In this document: piece by piece, positions 26,411 through 35,562 of the stretch
Numbering within the stretch: the stretch's first letter is position 1
Layout: each line of letters opens with the position of its first letter
From: RHLJ01 sp048058975
GTDB taxonomy: Bacteria > Bacteroidota > Rhodothermia > Balneolales > Balneolaceae
DNA: 64,000 bases
Assembly (NCBI GenBank): GCA_048058975.1
Contig: JBLLNP010000002.1
Location: forward strand, 124,001 to 188,000
Direction of reading: 5' to 3'
Made by a program: the position numbers and the translations under genes
Notes under the pieces: model-generated
The model's input: the letters and a program-made list of their open reading frames with translations, nothing else
Databases searched by the model: none
What the model was told of the DNA's origin: nothing

Positions 26411-27082
26411 ATGAATCTAATGGAATCACTAAAAAAAGAATGGTTTGTCTGGCCGATATTATTAGCACCATTTATCGTGTCTTTTTATTTGTGGGATCAG
26501 TTACCCGAGCAAGTTCCTACGCACTTTAACATTCAAGGCGAAGCAGATGACTGGGGACCTAAATGGATTAATGCGTTCATGATTCCGGGAATAGCAGTCG
26601 TAACGTATCTGTTGTTGCTTGTCTTGCCTTTGATAGATCCCAAAAGAAAAATTTCGAATACTCAGAAGCCAATAGCAGCTATTCGAGTTTTTTCCTCTCT
26701 TTTTCTTGTAGCAATTTATGCCTTCGTAATAACTGCTTCTTTGGGGATTGAAGTTAATCTTACCCAATATATTTATCTGGCCGTAGGGGCTCTTTTCCTG
26801 ATTCTCGGGAACTATATGAATTCCGTGAAACCAAATTATTTTATTGGACTCAGAACGCCGTGGACATTGGAAAGCCCAGAAGTCTGGAAAAAAACACACC
26901 GCCTTGGAAGTAAAATATGGATGGTAGGAGGCTTACTTCTGATGGCAGTTCCCTTTTTAGTGCCTTTAGAAGAGATTGCTACCGGATTTACGATATTGAT
27001 TTTGCTATTGGTGGGAATTCCAACAGTTTATTCTTACATCATTTTTAAGAAGAAAGAATCATCACGTGGGGAAGTCTCATGA
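26411..27082 (+). CDS. SdpI-family membrane protein (DUF1648 plus SdpI)
   Basis: 223 residues and about six membrane helices. The N-terminal DUF1648 motif is LPEQVPTHFNIQGEADDWG, and the SdpI signature is FIGLRTPWTLESPEVWKKTHR near 140-160. SdpI in Bacillus is the immunity protein and receptor for the SdpC toxin and sequesters SdpR at the membrane; no SdpC-like toxin gene is seen here. The stop overlaps the next ATG (ATGA, 27079-27082). Confidence 0.9.
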   Translation: MNLMESLKKEWFVWPILLAPFIVSFYLWDQLPEQVPTHFNIQGEADDWGPKWINAFMIPGIAVVTYLLLLVLPLIDPKRKISNTQKPIAAIRVFSSLFLVAIYAFVITASLGIEVNLTQYIYLAVGALFLILGNYMNSVKPNYFIGLRTPWTLESPEVWKKTHRLGSKIWMVGGLLLMAVPFLVPLEEIATGFTILILLLVGIPTVYSYIIFKKKESSRGEVS

Positions 27083-28464
27083 AAGGAATCGTTATTATTA
27101 TTTTTACGGTATTGTTTTCAATCGTTCATGTTCAGGCTCAAAATTCATTAGAAGGAGTTTGGGAAGGAGGGATTTCTGCTCCGGGAGGTTCGCTTAAAGT
27201 TGTTTTCAAAATTGAGCAAGCTGAAGGAGGTTATGAGGGAACCCTGGATATTCCGCAGCAAGGGGCAGTCGGTTTAAAACTAAATCCTATATCTCAGGAT
27301 GGGGATTCTGTACTAATCGTTTTTTCAGCAGGGCAGGTACAGGGAACTTTTTCAGGTAACTTCGAATCAGAAACAAAAATTTCCGGATTGTATTCTCAGG
27401 GCGGGCCAAGCACTCCTTTTAGTGTAGAACGAATAGCATCTTCTACGAAAGACCCTCAAAAACCGGACAATGAAACCGACCTGATAATACCAAATGGAAA
27501 TATAGAAATCGGGGGTACTCTTACAATTCCTGAAGGAGAGATGAATAGTCCTTTAGTGATCATGAGCTCAGGAAGTGGGGCACAAGACAGAGATTCGAAT
27601 ATTTTTGATTTTAAAATTTTTGCTGTACTGGCTCAGCATCTTGCCGAAGAAGGTATTGCCAGTTTCAGATATGATGACCGGGGAATAGGAACATCCTCGG
27701 GTTCATTTCCTGACGCCACTTTGGATGATCTTGTTTCCGATGTGAATGCAATTATAAACTATTTCAAAAGTGTCGCTGATATAAAGTTTGAAAAATTCAC
27801 TGCTTTGGGGCATAGTCAGGGAGGAATTGTAGCAGGAAAAATAGCTTCAAAAAGGGGCGATATTGAACAGTTGATTCTCATGGGATCTACGGCTCCTTCC
27901 TTAAGCGAAATCCTTAGGTACCAGGTAAATTTGGCTTACGAAAATACACCCGTTGATAAAGCGTTGATTAATCTGGAAATAGATGCGCGTGAGGGAATTA
28001 TGAAAGCTTTAGTAGAAGAATCAAGTATTGATGAAGCAAAGCAAAAGTATATCGAAGCATATACAAATGTTCTCAATAACCTGCCGGAGGTACAAAAAAA
28101 ATCGATTCCCGACATTTCAAGCACTGCAACTAATCAGGCTAATCAACTGGTTTCATTTTTTGGAAGTCCTCAGGCTAAATCTTTATTGTTTTATGTTCCT
28201 ACAACTGATCTGGAAAAAATAAACGTCTCTACACTAGTACTCTTTGGCCGAAAAGACACTCAAGTAACCATTAGTCAGAATCATCCCAAGATTATAGAAG
28301 CATTGGAAAAATCAGGAACTGAATATGAGATTAAAGTTTTCGAAAATGCCAATCATTTATTCCAAACTGCTAATACCGGTTTAGTAAACGAATATCCGTT
28401 TCTTGCAAAAGAGTTTACAGATTCGTTTTTAGAAACTGTTAGCACATGGATTAAAGAAAACTAA
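27079..28464 (+). CDS. Exported alpha/beta hydrolase
   Basis: 461 residues. Signal peptide to about residue 20 (VHVQAQ), then a beta-rich N-terminal domain (~25-125), then the alpha/beta hydrolase. Nucleophile Ser246 is in GHSQGG; the likely acid is the Asp in FGRKDTQV near 391 and the His in NANHLF near 427. Oxyanion-side motif SSGSGAQDRD. The substrate is unknown (esterase or peptidase-like). Four-base overlap with the SdpI gene places it in that operon, so it may be co-induced. Confidence 0.85.
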   Translation: MKGIVIIIFTVLFSIVHVQAQNSLEGVWEGGISAPGGSLKVVFKIEQAEGGYEGTLDIPQQGAVGLKLNPISQDGDSVLIVFSAGQVQGTFSGNFESETKISGLYSQGGPSTPFSVERIASSTKDPQKPDNETDLIIPNGNIEIGGTLTIPEGEMNSPLVIMSSGSGAQDRDSNIFDFKIFAVLAQHLAEEGIASFRYDDRGIGTSSGSFPDATLDDLVSDVNAIINYFKSVADIKFEKFTALGHSQGGIVAGKIASKRGDIEQLILMGSTAPSLSEILRYQVNLAYENTPVDKALINLEIDAREGIMKALVEESSIDEAKQKYIEAYTNVLNNLPEVQKKSIPDISSTATNQANQLVSFFGSPQAKSLLFYVPTTDLEKINVSTLVLFGRKDTQVTISQNHPKIIEALEKSGTEYEIKVFENANHLFQTANTGLVNEYPFLAKEFTDSFLETVSTWIKEN

Positions 28465-28550
28465 ACAACATTGTATTGATTTAATCCTGTCAGGATTCCG
28501 ATTGGAAACTAATTGAATTATATTCGGTTTCAATTAAGTTCAGGAATCCC

Positions 28551-31520
28551 ATGACTGCAAAAAGTTTACTGTGCATTTTTTTCGCTTTTGTTTTTACAAT
28601 TCAGGCGTCCGCTCAACTTCGAATAAATGAAATTATGGCCTCCAATTCGGCTACTATTGCTGATGGACAGGGGGATTTCGATGACTGGATTGAGATTATC
28701 AATCTGGGTGATGTATCTGTAAACTTTGGAGGTTATTACGTTTCTGATGATCCTCTGAACCTTACGAAATGGCAGATTCCAACAAATCAGAGCGCTTCTA
28801 CAACTATAGCTCCTGGTCAGTTTCTTGTATTGTGGTTTGATGGAGACACCCAGGATGGAGCGCTACATGTACTGCCAAAGTTAAGTGCTTCAGGCGAATA
28901 TGCTATTCTCACTCAAAGTGATGGCACTACGATTGTTCATTCCGTTCAGTTTGGGCAGCAAGAAACCGACATTTCGTGGGCGGCTACTACAGATGGGGGT
29001 GATACCTTTACATTCCAAAACCCGACCCCAGGGGCTTCTAATGAAGGAGGAGAAGTTAAAGTTCCAGCCGAAGCTCCGGGTTTTACACTGGAAACCGGAT
29101 TTTATTCAGGAACTCAGGTAATTGGCATTTCATCAGCATCTGAAAACACCGAGATTCGTTACACAACAGACTCTTCTGTTCCTACGGAAAACTCAACTCT
29201 TTACACGAACCCGATTTCGATAGATACTTCTACAGTGATCCGAGCAATTGCGATAGGACCGGATTTCGCGCCAAGTACTGTTTCAACGAATACCTACTTA
29301 TTTGAGCAGACTCATAGTTTTCCTGTGGTTTCTTTTGTGATGGAACCGGATAGTTTATGGGATGAAGAGTTTGGCATGTACGTATTTGGCGACCCGGCAG
29401 ATTACGAAGATACATGGCCCTATGTAGGAGCTAATTTCTGGGAAGAGTTTCAATATCCTGTTCATCTTGAGTACCTGGATATAAACGGAAGTGTTGAATT
29501 TGAGATGGATGCAGAGGCAGAAATCGGAGGGAATTTCAGTCAGGCGTTCAATAAAAAGTCGTTCATCATCAACAACAATGAAAGATTTGGAATGAGCCGA
29601 CTCGAGTACGAACTGTTTGAAGAAAATGAATACGACGAATATGATGGTTTTGGGCTACGAGCCGGAGCAGAAGAGCGCTCACGATTACTGAACGAGTTGA
29701 TGTACGCAATCAATCAAAAATGGAACCACAGGAATGACATGCAGGCAACACGACCTGTTATTCTGTATTTGAACGGACAGTATTGGGGTATTTATAATAT
29801 CCAGGAACGTAAGAATGATGATTTTGTGGAATCGCGTTATGGATTTGAAGACATCGACATGATTAGTGACTACGATGAAGCTAAAGATGGAGATTTTGTA
29901 GCCTATTACGATATGGTGGATACCATTGTAGAAATGGATGCATCAACCCAACAGTTTTATGAATTTATAGATGCGAATATCAATCTTGAAAGCTTTACCG
30001 ATCACTGGATTTACCAGGTATATACCTCACACGGCGATCCAAATAACCTTAGATACTGGAAGCCAAGAAACGAACCCGGTAAATGGCACTTTATCTCCCA
30101 CGATTTCGATTGGTGGGAAAATTTAGGAAGATCTCCTTCTGAGTACGCAAAAAAATTCTCTTTTTATCTCGAAACCGGAACCTACGATTTCTGGATTTTA
30201 GGAAAGATGATGAAAAACCCAACCTACAAAGAATACTTTTTAAGTCGGTTGGCTGATATGCTAAATACCGCATTTCGTCCTGAAAACATACTGGCACTCA
30301 TAGATTCAATCGATACGGCTATTGAACCAGAAATGTCTCGTGATATTGCAAGATGGTCGGACGGATGGACCTCAATTAGTGGTGCATCAACCTATAGCAT
30401 GGAATGGGTACGAGATATTACGGAAGACTATGCTGTTGATTACCCTCAGTTCCTCTACAAAGAGATTCTCGATTCTTTGGGAGTAGATACGGTTGGCGTT
30501 ACGTTAAAACAGACGATAAATGGTAATGCTCAGCTAAATTCAGAAGTAATCAGCTCTCCAAATGCAGACTGGAAAGGAATTTATTTCCAGGGAACCACAT
30601 TGACATTAAACGCAAAGCCGAATGCCGGTTATATGCTCCAAGGCTGGTTTATAAATGATGTACAAGTGAGTACTTCATCAAATTACGCACTTGAACTTAC
30701 CCATTCGCCACTGGCTATTGAAGCACGATATAAGGTTATTGATGATGTTTTAGTTATTAACGAAATAAGCTATAACCCGTCGGATGACAAAAACGGTGGA
30801 GACTGGGTGGAATTTTACAACCCCGGAGATGCTACCATCAATCTGGATGGTTGGTACTTTAAAGATGAAGATGATTCTCACACGTACAGTTTTCCTAATG
30901 GAGTAAGCATTGAGGCAAATGACTACCTGGTAGTAACAAATAATGCAGCTGCTTTTTCAACGATTTATCCAAGTGTGTCTAATGCGCTGGGGCAGTTTAA
31001 TTTTGGGTTGAGTGGAAACTCTGATCATATCCGACTTTACAATGCAGATAGTTTGTTAGTAGATGAGGTTAGGTATGATGATGAATCACCCTGGCCAACC
31101 GAACCCGACGGACTTGGATTTACTCTGGAACTGGTTGATGCAGGAACAGATAACAGCCTTGGAGAAAACTGGACATCTTCTTTAACGAAAGGAGGAACGC
31201 CAGGTTTACAGAATCAGCAGATCATTAATTCTAATGAAGAACTTGGAGCGAGTTCGCACGAATTCAGGCTTTCTCAAAACTATCCGAACCCATTCAACCC
31301 TAGTACCAATATTTCCTTTTCCATTCCAACATCTGCAAAAGTGGAATTAATAGTGTTCAATGTATTAGGGCAACAAGTTCAGACTTTGATAGATGGAAAC
31401 CTGAATGCTGGACTGCATTCCATAACATTTGATGCCTCCGGGTTAACAAGTGGAGTTTATTTTTACCGCCTGACTTCAGGAAGCAATGTAACTACTCAGA
31501 AAATGTTGTTGATGAAGTAG
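28551..31520 (+). CDS. T9SS-exported CotH-kinase-domain protein with lamin-tail domains
   Basis: 989 residues. Signal peptide (~1-21, ASAQ), lamin-tail domain (~23-150), chitobiase/hexosaminidase C-terminal-like domain (~173-245), CotH kinase-like domain (~254-600, with SFVMEPDSLW, the FGLRAG-type loop and the HDFDWW motif near 517), a B-repeat-like Ig region (~655-730), a second lamin-tail domain (~735-880) and a type A T9SS sorting domain (~904-989, NYPNPFNPST, GVYFYRL). CotH phosphorylates spore coat proteins in Bacillus; exported homologues are common here but their substrates are unknown. Likely surface-anchored or secreted. Confidence 0.88.
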   Translation: MTAKSLLCIFFAFVFTIQASAQLRINEIMASNSATIADGQGDFDDWIEIINLGDVSVNFGGYYVSDDPLNLTKWQIPTNQSASTTIAPGQFLVLWFDGDTQDGALHVLPKLSASGEYAILTQSDGTTIVHSVQFGQQETDISWAATTDGGDTFTFQNPTPGASNEGGEVKVPAEAPGFTLETGFYSGTQVIGISSASENTEIRYTTDSSVPTENSTLYTNPISIDTSTVIRAIAIGPDFAPSTVSTNTYLFEQTHSFPVVSFVMEPDSLWDEEFGMYVFGDPADYEDTWPYVGANFWEEFQYPVHLEYLDINGSVEFEMDAEAEIGGNFSQAFNKKSFIINNNERFGMSRLEYELFEENEYDEYDGFGLRAGAEERSRLLNELMYAINQKWNHRNDMQATRPVILYLNGQYWGIYNIQERKNDDFVESRYGFEDIDMISDYDEAKDGDFVAYYDMVDTIVEMDASTQQFYEFIDANINLESFTDHWIYQVYTSHGDPNNLRYWKPRNEPGKWHFISHDFDWWENLGRSPSEYAKKFSFYLETGTYDFWILGKMMKNPTYKEYFLSRLADMLNTAFRPENILALIDSIDTAIEPEMSRDIARWSDGWTSISGASTYSMEWVRDITEDYAVDYPQFLYKEILDSLGVDTVGVTLKQTINGNAQLNSEVISSPNADWKGIYFQGTTLTLNAKPNAGYMLQGWFINDVQVSTSSNYALELTHSPLAIEARYKVIDDVLVINEISYNPSDDKNGGDWVEFYNPGDATINLDGWYFKDEDDSHTYSFPNGVSIEANDYLVVTNNAAAFSTIYPSVSNALGQFNFGLSGNSDHIRLYNADSLLVDEVRYDDESPWPTEPDGLGFTLELVDAGTDNSLGENWTSSLTKGGTPGLQNQQIINSNEELGASSHEFRLSQNYPNPFNPSTNISFSIPTSAKVELIVFNVLGQQVQTLIDGNLNAGLHSITFDASGLTSGVYFYRLTSGSNVTTQKMLLMK

Positions 31521-31537
31521 TAGAGGGTGGACAAGTT

Positions 31538-31556
31538 GTCCCTCCTCGGGAGGGAC
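31538..31556. repeat. GC hairpin after the CotH gene, degenerate repeat
   Basis: GTCCCTCC (31538) pairs perfectly with GGAGGGAC (31549-31556) around TCG, and GTCCTCCCTC recurs near 31580. The words resemble the GC-rich element family of 14480-14610, so this may be an eroded copy; it may also end CotH transcription, though no T-run follows. Confidence 0.5.
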
Positions 31557-31654
31557 AGAGTCAAAATCAGCTTATGCTGTGTCCTCCCTCTGAAACTCCA
31601 CAGCCATAATTTAAGGCTTCTCTCAAAAGAGACATGCGACTCTATATTAGAGTA

Positions 31655-32197
31655 TTAGAGCCAATGCTTACCTGAAATATCTACATAAATTTCATCCTGA
31701 AGAGTATCAACAGCAATTAGATCCGTTTTGAAGCGATAATCTTTAAGAAATAGAGGTACTTTAATATTAAAATTTAATACTCCATTTGAAACGATAAAAA
31801 CTATATCAACAGCATACCCCTTGCCGATAGGGCTTCCGCTTATTGACATGAGCCCTCTTGCAATAACTTCATAAGTACCATTTTTAGAAAAGTCGTAATC
31901 CCCATCTATAAATCCTTTGAAAAAAAAGGCCGATGAATTATTGTCTAAGTAATGAGTTAAAGAAAGTTTTGTTGTCCTTTCTAAAGGACTGAAAGGAATG
32001 AGAAAAACTATTGTCCCTGACTTTTCGTGGAATTCAACTCCATCATCTATCCAAACAGTTGTATTATATGATGAATCGCTAAGAATATAACGATATTCTG
32101 AAGCCTTGAACTGTATGCTTTCAATCTGTGCTAATAGTAAGGAGCTAAAAGAAGTTGAAAAGATTAAAAAGAGAAGTAGCAGAAATTTTTTTTTCAC
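31655..32197 (-). CDS. Hypothetical exported protein, AT-rich orphan
   Basis: 180 residues from a GTG at 32197 that shares its first base with the end of the glyS stop (TAGTG); no ATG lies nearby and the GTG gives a good signal peptide (MKKKFLLLLFLIFS...LLLAQ). The mature part is beta-rich with no recognised domain. Its DNA is clearly AT-rich (31741-31800 has 12 G/C in 60). Likely coupled to glyS translation. Confidence 0.6.
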   Translation of the reverse strand: MKKKFLLLLFLIFSTSFSSLLLAQIESIQFKASEYRYILSDSSYNTTVWIDDGVEFHEKSGTIVFLIPFSPLERTTKLSLTHYLDNNSSAFFFKGFIDGDYDFSKNGTYEVIARGLMSISGSPIGKGYAVDIVFIVSNGVLNFNIKVPLFLKDYRFKTDLIAVDTLQDEIYVDISGKHWL

Positions 32198-33645
32198 TAC
32201 CCAGCCTTCCAGCCTTTGATACCATCCTTTATCGCATCGGCTACTTTATCAACAGAAATACGCTGTTGACTCATATCATCGCGGTAGCGGATGGTAACGG
32301 TGTTATCTTCCAGTCCGTCAAAATCAACGGTAATGCAGAATGGAGTTCCGGCTTCATCCAATCGGCGATATCGTTTACCTATGGATCCCGCTTCGTCGTA
32401 TTGAACAGAGAAATCCTCCCGTAAATCTGCATCAATTTTGTGAGCCAGATCCTGCAGTTCCGGCTTCTTAATCAGTGGGAATACGCCAACCTGAATCGGA
32501 GCTAAATTCGGGTGCATTTTAAGAACGGTACGTGTATCGCCATCTACTTCTTCTTCACGGTAAGAATCACAAAGCACCATCAACGTACAGCGATCAAGGC
32601 CAATGGAAGTCTCAATTACATACGGGGTATATCGTTTGTTCTGCTTTTGATCGAAGTAATCGAGTTTCTTCCCTGAGAATTCCTGGTGTTGAGTCAGATC
32701 AAAGTCAGAGCGGTTATGAATACCTTCTACTTCCTGCCAACCAATTGGAAACTGATATTGTACATCCACAGCAGCAAGTGCGTAATGTGCCAGTTTATCA
32801 GCAGGGTGGTCAGCAAAACGGAGGTTTTCTTCCCGGATTCCAATACTTTTGTGCCATGCGATACGCTTTTCTTTCCATGCGTTGTAGGCATCGGCATCTG
32901 TCCCTGGTTCTACAAAATATTGCATTTCCATTTGTTCAAACTCGCGCATCCGAAATACAAACTGTCGGGCTACCACTTCATTTCTAAAAGCTTTTCCGGT
33001 TTGGGCAATTCCAAAAGGAACAGCAACCCGGCTGGTATCCATCACATTTTTATAGTTTACAAAAATGCCCTGAGCGGTTTCCGGACGTAGATATACAATG
33101 TCATCTTCACCGGCGGTAGCACCAAAAGCTGTTTTAAACATCAGGTTAAACTGGCGCACTTCGGTCCAGTCAAACGCCCCAGATTCCGGCGCTCTGATCT
33201 CATTTTCAATAATTATATCGTACAAATCTTCAGTCAGACTTTTCCGGGTTCCGGAAGTGTCGAGCAATTCCTTTAGCTCAGCGGCTTTGTCTGTTTTGCC
33301 GTCTTTTTCAAGCTTAAGAATGTGCTGCTCGATAAGCATATCCGCACGATATCGCTTCTTTGACTGTTTGTCGTCAATCATCGGGTCGTTAAATCCGGCA
33401 ACGTGACCGGAAGCTTCCCAAACTTTAGGATGCATGAAAATAGCGGCATCAACTCCCACAATGTTGTCATGTCGCTGGGTCATTTCTTTCCACCAGGCAT
33501 TGCGGATGTTTCTCTTTAGCTCTACTCCTAACGGACCGTAATCGTACACGGCACTTAAGCCGCCGTAAATTTCAGATGATTGAAAGATGAAGCCGCGGGC
33601 TTTGGCAAGAGAAACAATTTTGTCAAGGCTGTCTAAATTCGACAT
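32197..33645 (-). CDS. glyS: Glycyl-tRNA synthetase, single-chain (alpha2) type
   Basis: 482 residues, a class II synthetase. It charges tRNA-Gly with glycine. N-terminal GFIFQSSEIYGGLSAVYDYGPLG is the typical opening of the homodimeric type (cf. eukaryotic, archaeal and Gram-positive enzymes), motif 2 region FRNEVVARQFVFRMREFEQMEM near 215, motif 3 ETSIGLDRCTLMVL near 345, and a C-terminal anticodon-binding domain. The usual E. coli alpha/beta subunit form is not used. The orphan gene follows through a TAGTG overlap. Confidence 0.96.
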   Translation of the reverse strand: MSNLDSLDKIVSLAKARGFIFQSSEIYGGLSAVYDYGPLGVELKRNIRNAWWKEMTQRHDNIVGVDAAIFMHPKVWEASGHVAGFNDPMIDDKQSKKRYRADMLIEQHILKLEKDGKTDKAAELKELLDTSGTRKSLTEDLYDIIIENEIRAPESGAFDWTEVRQFNLMFKTAFGATAGEDDIVYLRPETAQGIFVNYKNVMDTSRVAVPFGIAQTGKAFRNEVVARQFVFRMREFEQMEMQYFVEPGTDADAYNAWKEKRIAWHKSIGIREENLRFADHPADKLAHYALAAVDVQYQFPIGWQEVEGIHNRSDFDLTQHQEFSGKKLDYFDQKQNKRYTPYVIETSIGLDRCTLMVLCDSYREEEVDGDTRTVLKMHPNLAPIQVGVFPLIKKPELQDLAHKIDADLREDFSVQYDEAGSIGKRYRRLDEAGTPFCITVDFDGLEDNTVTIRYRDDMSQQRISVDKVADAIKDGIKGWKAG

Positions 33646-33753
33646 GAAAATGAGGTCTTCGGTTAGTGAGTTTTAAATGAGCAATGAAGATAAGAATAAC
33701 CTCAACCTTTTTTGAGGGCATTTACCAAAAAGAATTTCCTGTAAGGGAATTAT

Positions 33754-33823
33754 CAATTAAGAATTAAAAATTAAGAATGGTATTTTCTTTATTCTTAATT
33801 CACTCATTCATAATTCTTAATTG
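33754..33823. repeat. Nested AATTAAGAAT hairpin in the glyS/asd divergent gap
   Basis: Outer arms CAATTAAGAATTA (33754-33766) and TAATTCTTAATTG (33811-33823) are perfect complements, and inner arms AATTAAGAAT (33769-33778) and ATTCTTAATT (33791-33800) pair inside them. It ends 4 bases before the asd start. Confidence 0.75.
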
Positions 33824-33827
33824 TACC

Positions 33828-34883
33828 ATGAAAGTCGGAATACTAGGCGCTACGGGCGCTGTTGGCCAAAAATTTATACGTTTACTACAGGGGCATCCCT
33901 GGTTTGAAATTGCAGCTCTCGGAGCTTCAGAACGATCGGCAGGAAAGAAATACAAAGATGCAGCGAACTGGATTGAAGATGTACATCTGCCGGATTATGT
34001 TGGAGAGATGATTGTTTCAGAATGTATTCCTGATGCTTTTAAAGAAGTTGATTTTGTGTTTTCAGGATTAGATTCTAGTGTTGCTACCGAAGTGGAAGGA
34101 AGTCTGGCGAAAGCCGGAATCCCGGTTATTTCCAACGCGAAGAATTACCGTATGGATCCTACAGTGCCGTTATTGGTTCCTGAAGTAAATCCTGATCACA
34201 TTGAGCTCATCAAAACGCAGACTTTTACCGAAGACGGTTCCGGTTGGATTGTGACCAACCCGAACTGTGTGGCAGTGCCGCTTTCTATGGCACTAAAACC
34301 AATTTATGATGCTTTTGGAATCGAAGCCCTTCAGGTTACCACTATGCAGGCTATTTCCGGTGCAGGATATCCCGGTGTTGCAAGTCTTGACATTCTTGGA
34401 AACGTGGTTCCATTTATTGGAGGAGAAGAACCGAAAATTGCTCCCGAAACTCAGAAATTATTAGGAAATTTTTCAGATGGGGTAATCACTGAGCCAAAAT
34501 ATCCTGTGGATGCAACATGTACGAGGGTTCCAACACTGAACGGACACATGGCAGCGGTTAATGTAAAACTGGCAAAAAAACCGGCAAGCATTGATGAAGT
34601 TAAAAAAGCGATACTCAATTTTGAGAATCCAATCGCTGATCTGGATTTACCCTCTGGTCCCAAGCAGGTAATTAAGCTTCACGATGAGATTAACTATCCC
34701 CAACCACGTCTACATGCTGATCAGGCGGGAGGCATGCAACTGCATATGGGTCGACTAAGAGAAGCAGAAATCTTTGATATCAGCTTTGTGTGTATGGCAC
34801 ATAATACTATTCGTGGTGCGGCGGGTGGTGCTATTCTGAATGCAGAGCTACTTTTCAAAAAGGGTTTTTTGAAAAGTAGTTAA
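33828..34883 (+). CDS. asd: Aspartate-semialdehyde dehydrogenase
   Basis: 351 residues from ATG 33828 (an in-frame ATG at 33777 lies inside the hairpin repeat and would add an unnatural hydrophobic extension). It reduces aspartyl phosphate to aspartate semialdehyde for Lys, Met and Thr synthesis. NAD(P)-binding GATGAVGQKF, catalytic Cys147 in NPNCVAVP, GAGYPGV near 178, and the active-site His in LNGHMAAVNV near 240. The sequence is of the archaeal/fungal type, seen also in Bacteroidota. No Shine-Dalgarno is visible. Its last codons form one arm of a perfect hairpin. Confidence 0.95.
   Translation: MKVGILGATGAVGQKFIRLLQGHPWFEIAALGASERSAGKKYKDAANWIEDVHLPDYVGEMIVSECIPDAFKEVDFVFSGLDSSVATEVEGSLAKAGIPVISNAKNYRMDPTVPLLVPEVNPDHIELIKTQTFTEDGSGWIVTNPNCVAVPLSMALKPIYDAFGIEALQVTTMQAISGAGYPGVASLDILGNVVPFIGGEEPKIAPETQKLLGNFSDGVITEPKYPVDATCTRVPTLNGHMAAVNVKLAKKPASIDEVKKAILNFENPIADLDLPSGPKQVIKLHDEINYPQPRLHADQAGGMQLHMGRLREAEIFDISFVCMAHNTIRGAAGGAILNAELLFKKGFLKSS
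34848..34879. repeat. Perfect hairpin inside the asd 3' end
   Basis: CTACTTTTCAAAAA (34848-34861) and TTTTTGAAAAGTAG (34866-34879) form a 14-bp perfect stem with a 4-base loop, encoding the final residues before the TAA at 34881. A second hairpin, TTGTTAATTG/CAATTAACAA at 34891-34916, follows 11 bases later. Neither is followed by a T-run. Confidence 0.75.
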
Positions 34884-34933
34884 TGGTTATTTGTTAATTG
34901 GAAATGCAATTAACAATAACAAGGCTATATAGT

Positions 34934-35057
34934 CTCCCCTTGAGGGGAGTACCGCGAAGCGGGGAGGGGTGTTGTGAGGTTTAAGGATAAGTAAACTTCA
35001 CAACACCCTCCGTCTTTATTCGCTTTGCTCATAAAGCCACCTCCCTCAAGGGAGGAC
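34934..35057. repeat. GC-rich intergenic inverted-repeat element, copy 2
   Basis: It shares with 14480-14610 and 54227-54348 the ends CTCCCCTTGAGGGGAG and CCTCCCTCAAGGGAGGAC, the block AGGGGTGT and its partner ACACCCTCCGTCT. It lies between convergent asd and the membrane gene at 35060, ending 2 bases before the latter's stop codon. Confidence 0.85.
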
Positions 35058-35059
35058 TT

Positions 35060-35503
35060 TTAATCATCAAGCTTTTCATCAGCTTTAATTTGAAAGCTAT
35101 ACTTCCACGAATGAGACGCTCCTAGTGCAATTGCCAAGCCAGATAATGAAAAAATGAAAATTGTCGGTTCTAAGACATTACCAGTATTAAATAATCCAAT
35201 AAAGGGTAAAATAACACCAAGAAAGATTCCTCCTCCCCAAAAGAAGCCAATAAAAACTCGTAGTACATTAGCTCGCATGGAAGGGTTTTTTCTTGCATGG
35301 CCATAGTGAATCCATTTAGTACCAAAGTAACCTCCTGTTGAAAGAAATAAAGCTTCTATTTGACTAAATAGACTTTCAGTGAAGCTAAATAGATAAAGGC
35401 TAAACGAAATGAATAGAATGAACTCGCAAAAAAGAATAATTGGCACCAACTTATCAGTCAATCGATAAACTAACGGCTTTTCTATTTCTTCAATCTCTTC
35501 CAA
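35060..35503 (-). CDS. Small hypothetical four-helix membrane protein
   Basis: 147 residues with four hydrophobic segments (~18-40, 44-60, 82-104, 110-130) and charged ends (MEEIEEIEKP and DEKLDD). I do not recognise the family. The start lies 10 bases from a heptamer tandem repeat (35514-35561), whose length could affect expression. The stop abuts the GC-rich repeat element. Confidence 0.6.
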   Translation of the reverse strand: MEEIEEIEKPLVYRLTDKLVPIILFCEFILFISFSLYLFSFTESLFSQIEALFLSTGGYFGTKWIHYGHARKNPSMRANVLRVFIGFFWGGGIFLGVILPFIGLFNTGNVLEPTIFIFSLSGLAIALGASHSWKYSFQIKADEKLDD

Positions 35504-35513
35504 AATTCACCTC

Positions 35514-35561
35514 AACGAATAACGAATAACGAATAACGAATAACGAATAACGAATAACGAA
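35514..35561. repeat. Heptamer microsatellite (AACGAAT)n
   Basis: Six perfect AACGAAT units (35514-35555) plus a partial seventh. It lies between the start of the gene at 35503 and the stop of the gene at 35563, both on the - strand, i.e. in the presumed 5' leader of the membrane protein gene. Confidence 0.95.
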
Positions 35562-35562
35562 C

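Noticed and set aside
35514..35561. Tandem AACGAAT as a CRISPR-like array.
   Set aside because: Units are 7 bases with no spacers; a microsatellite.
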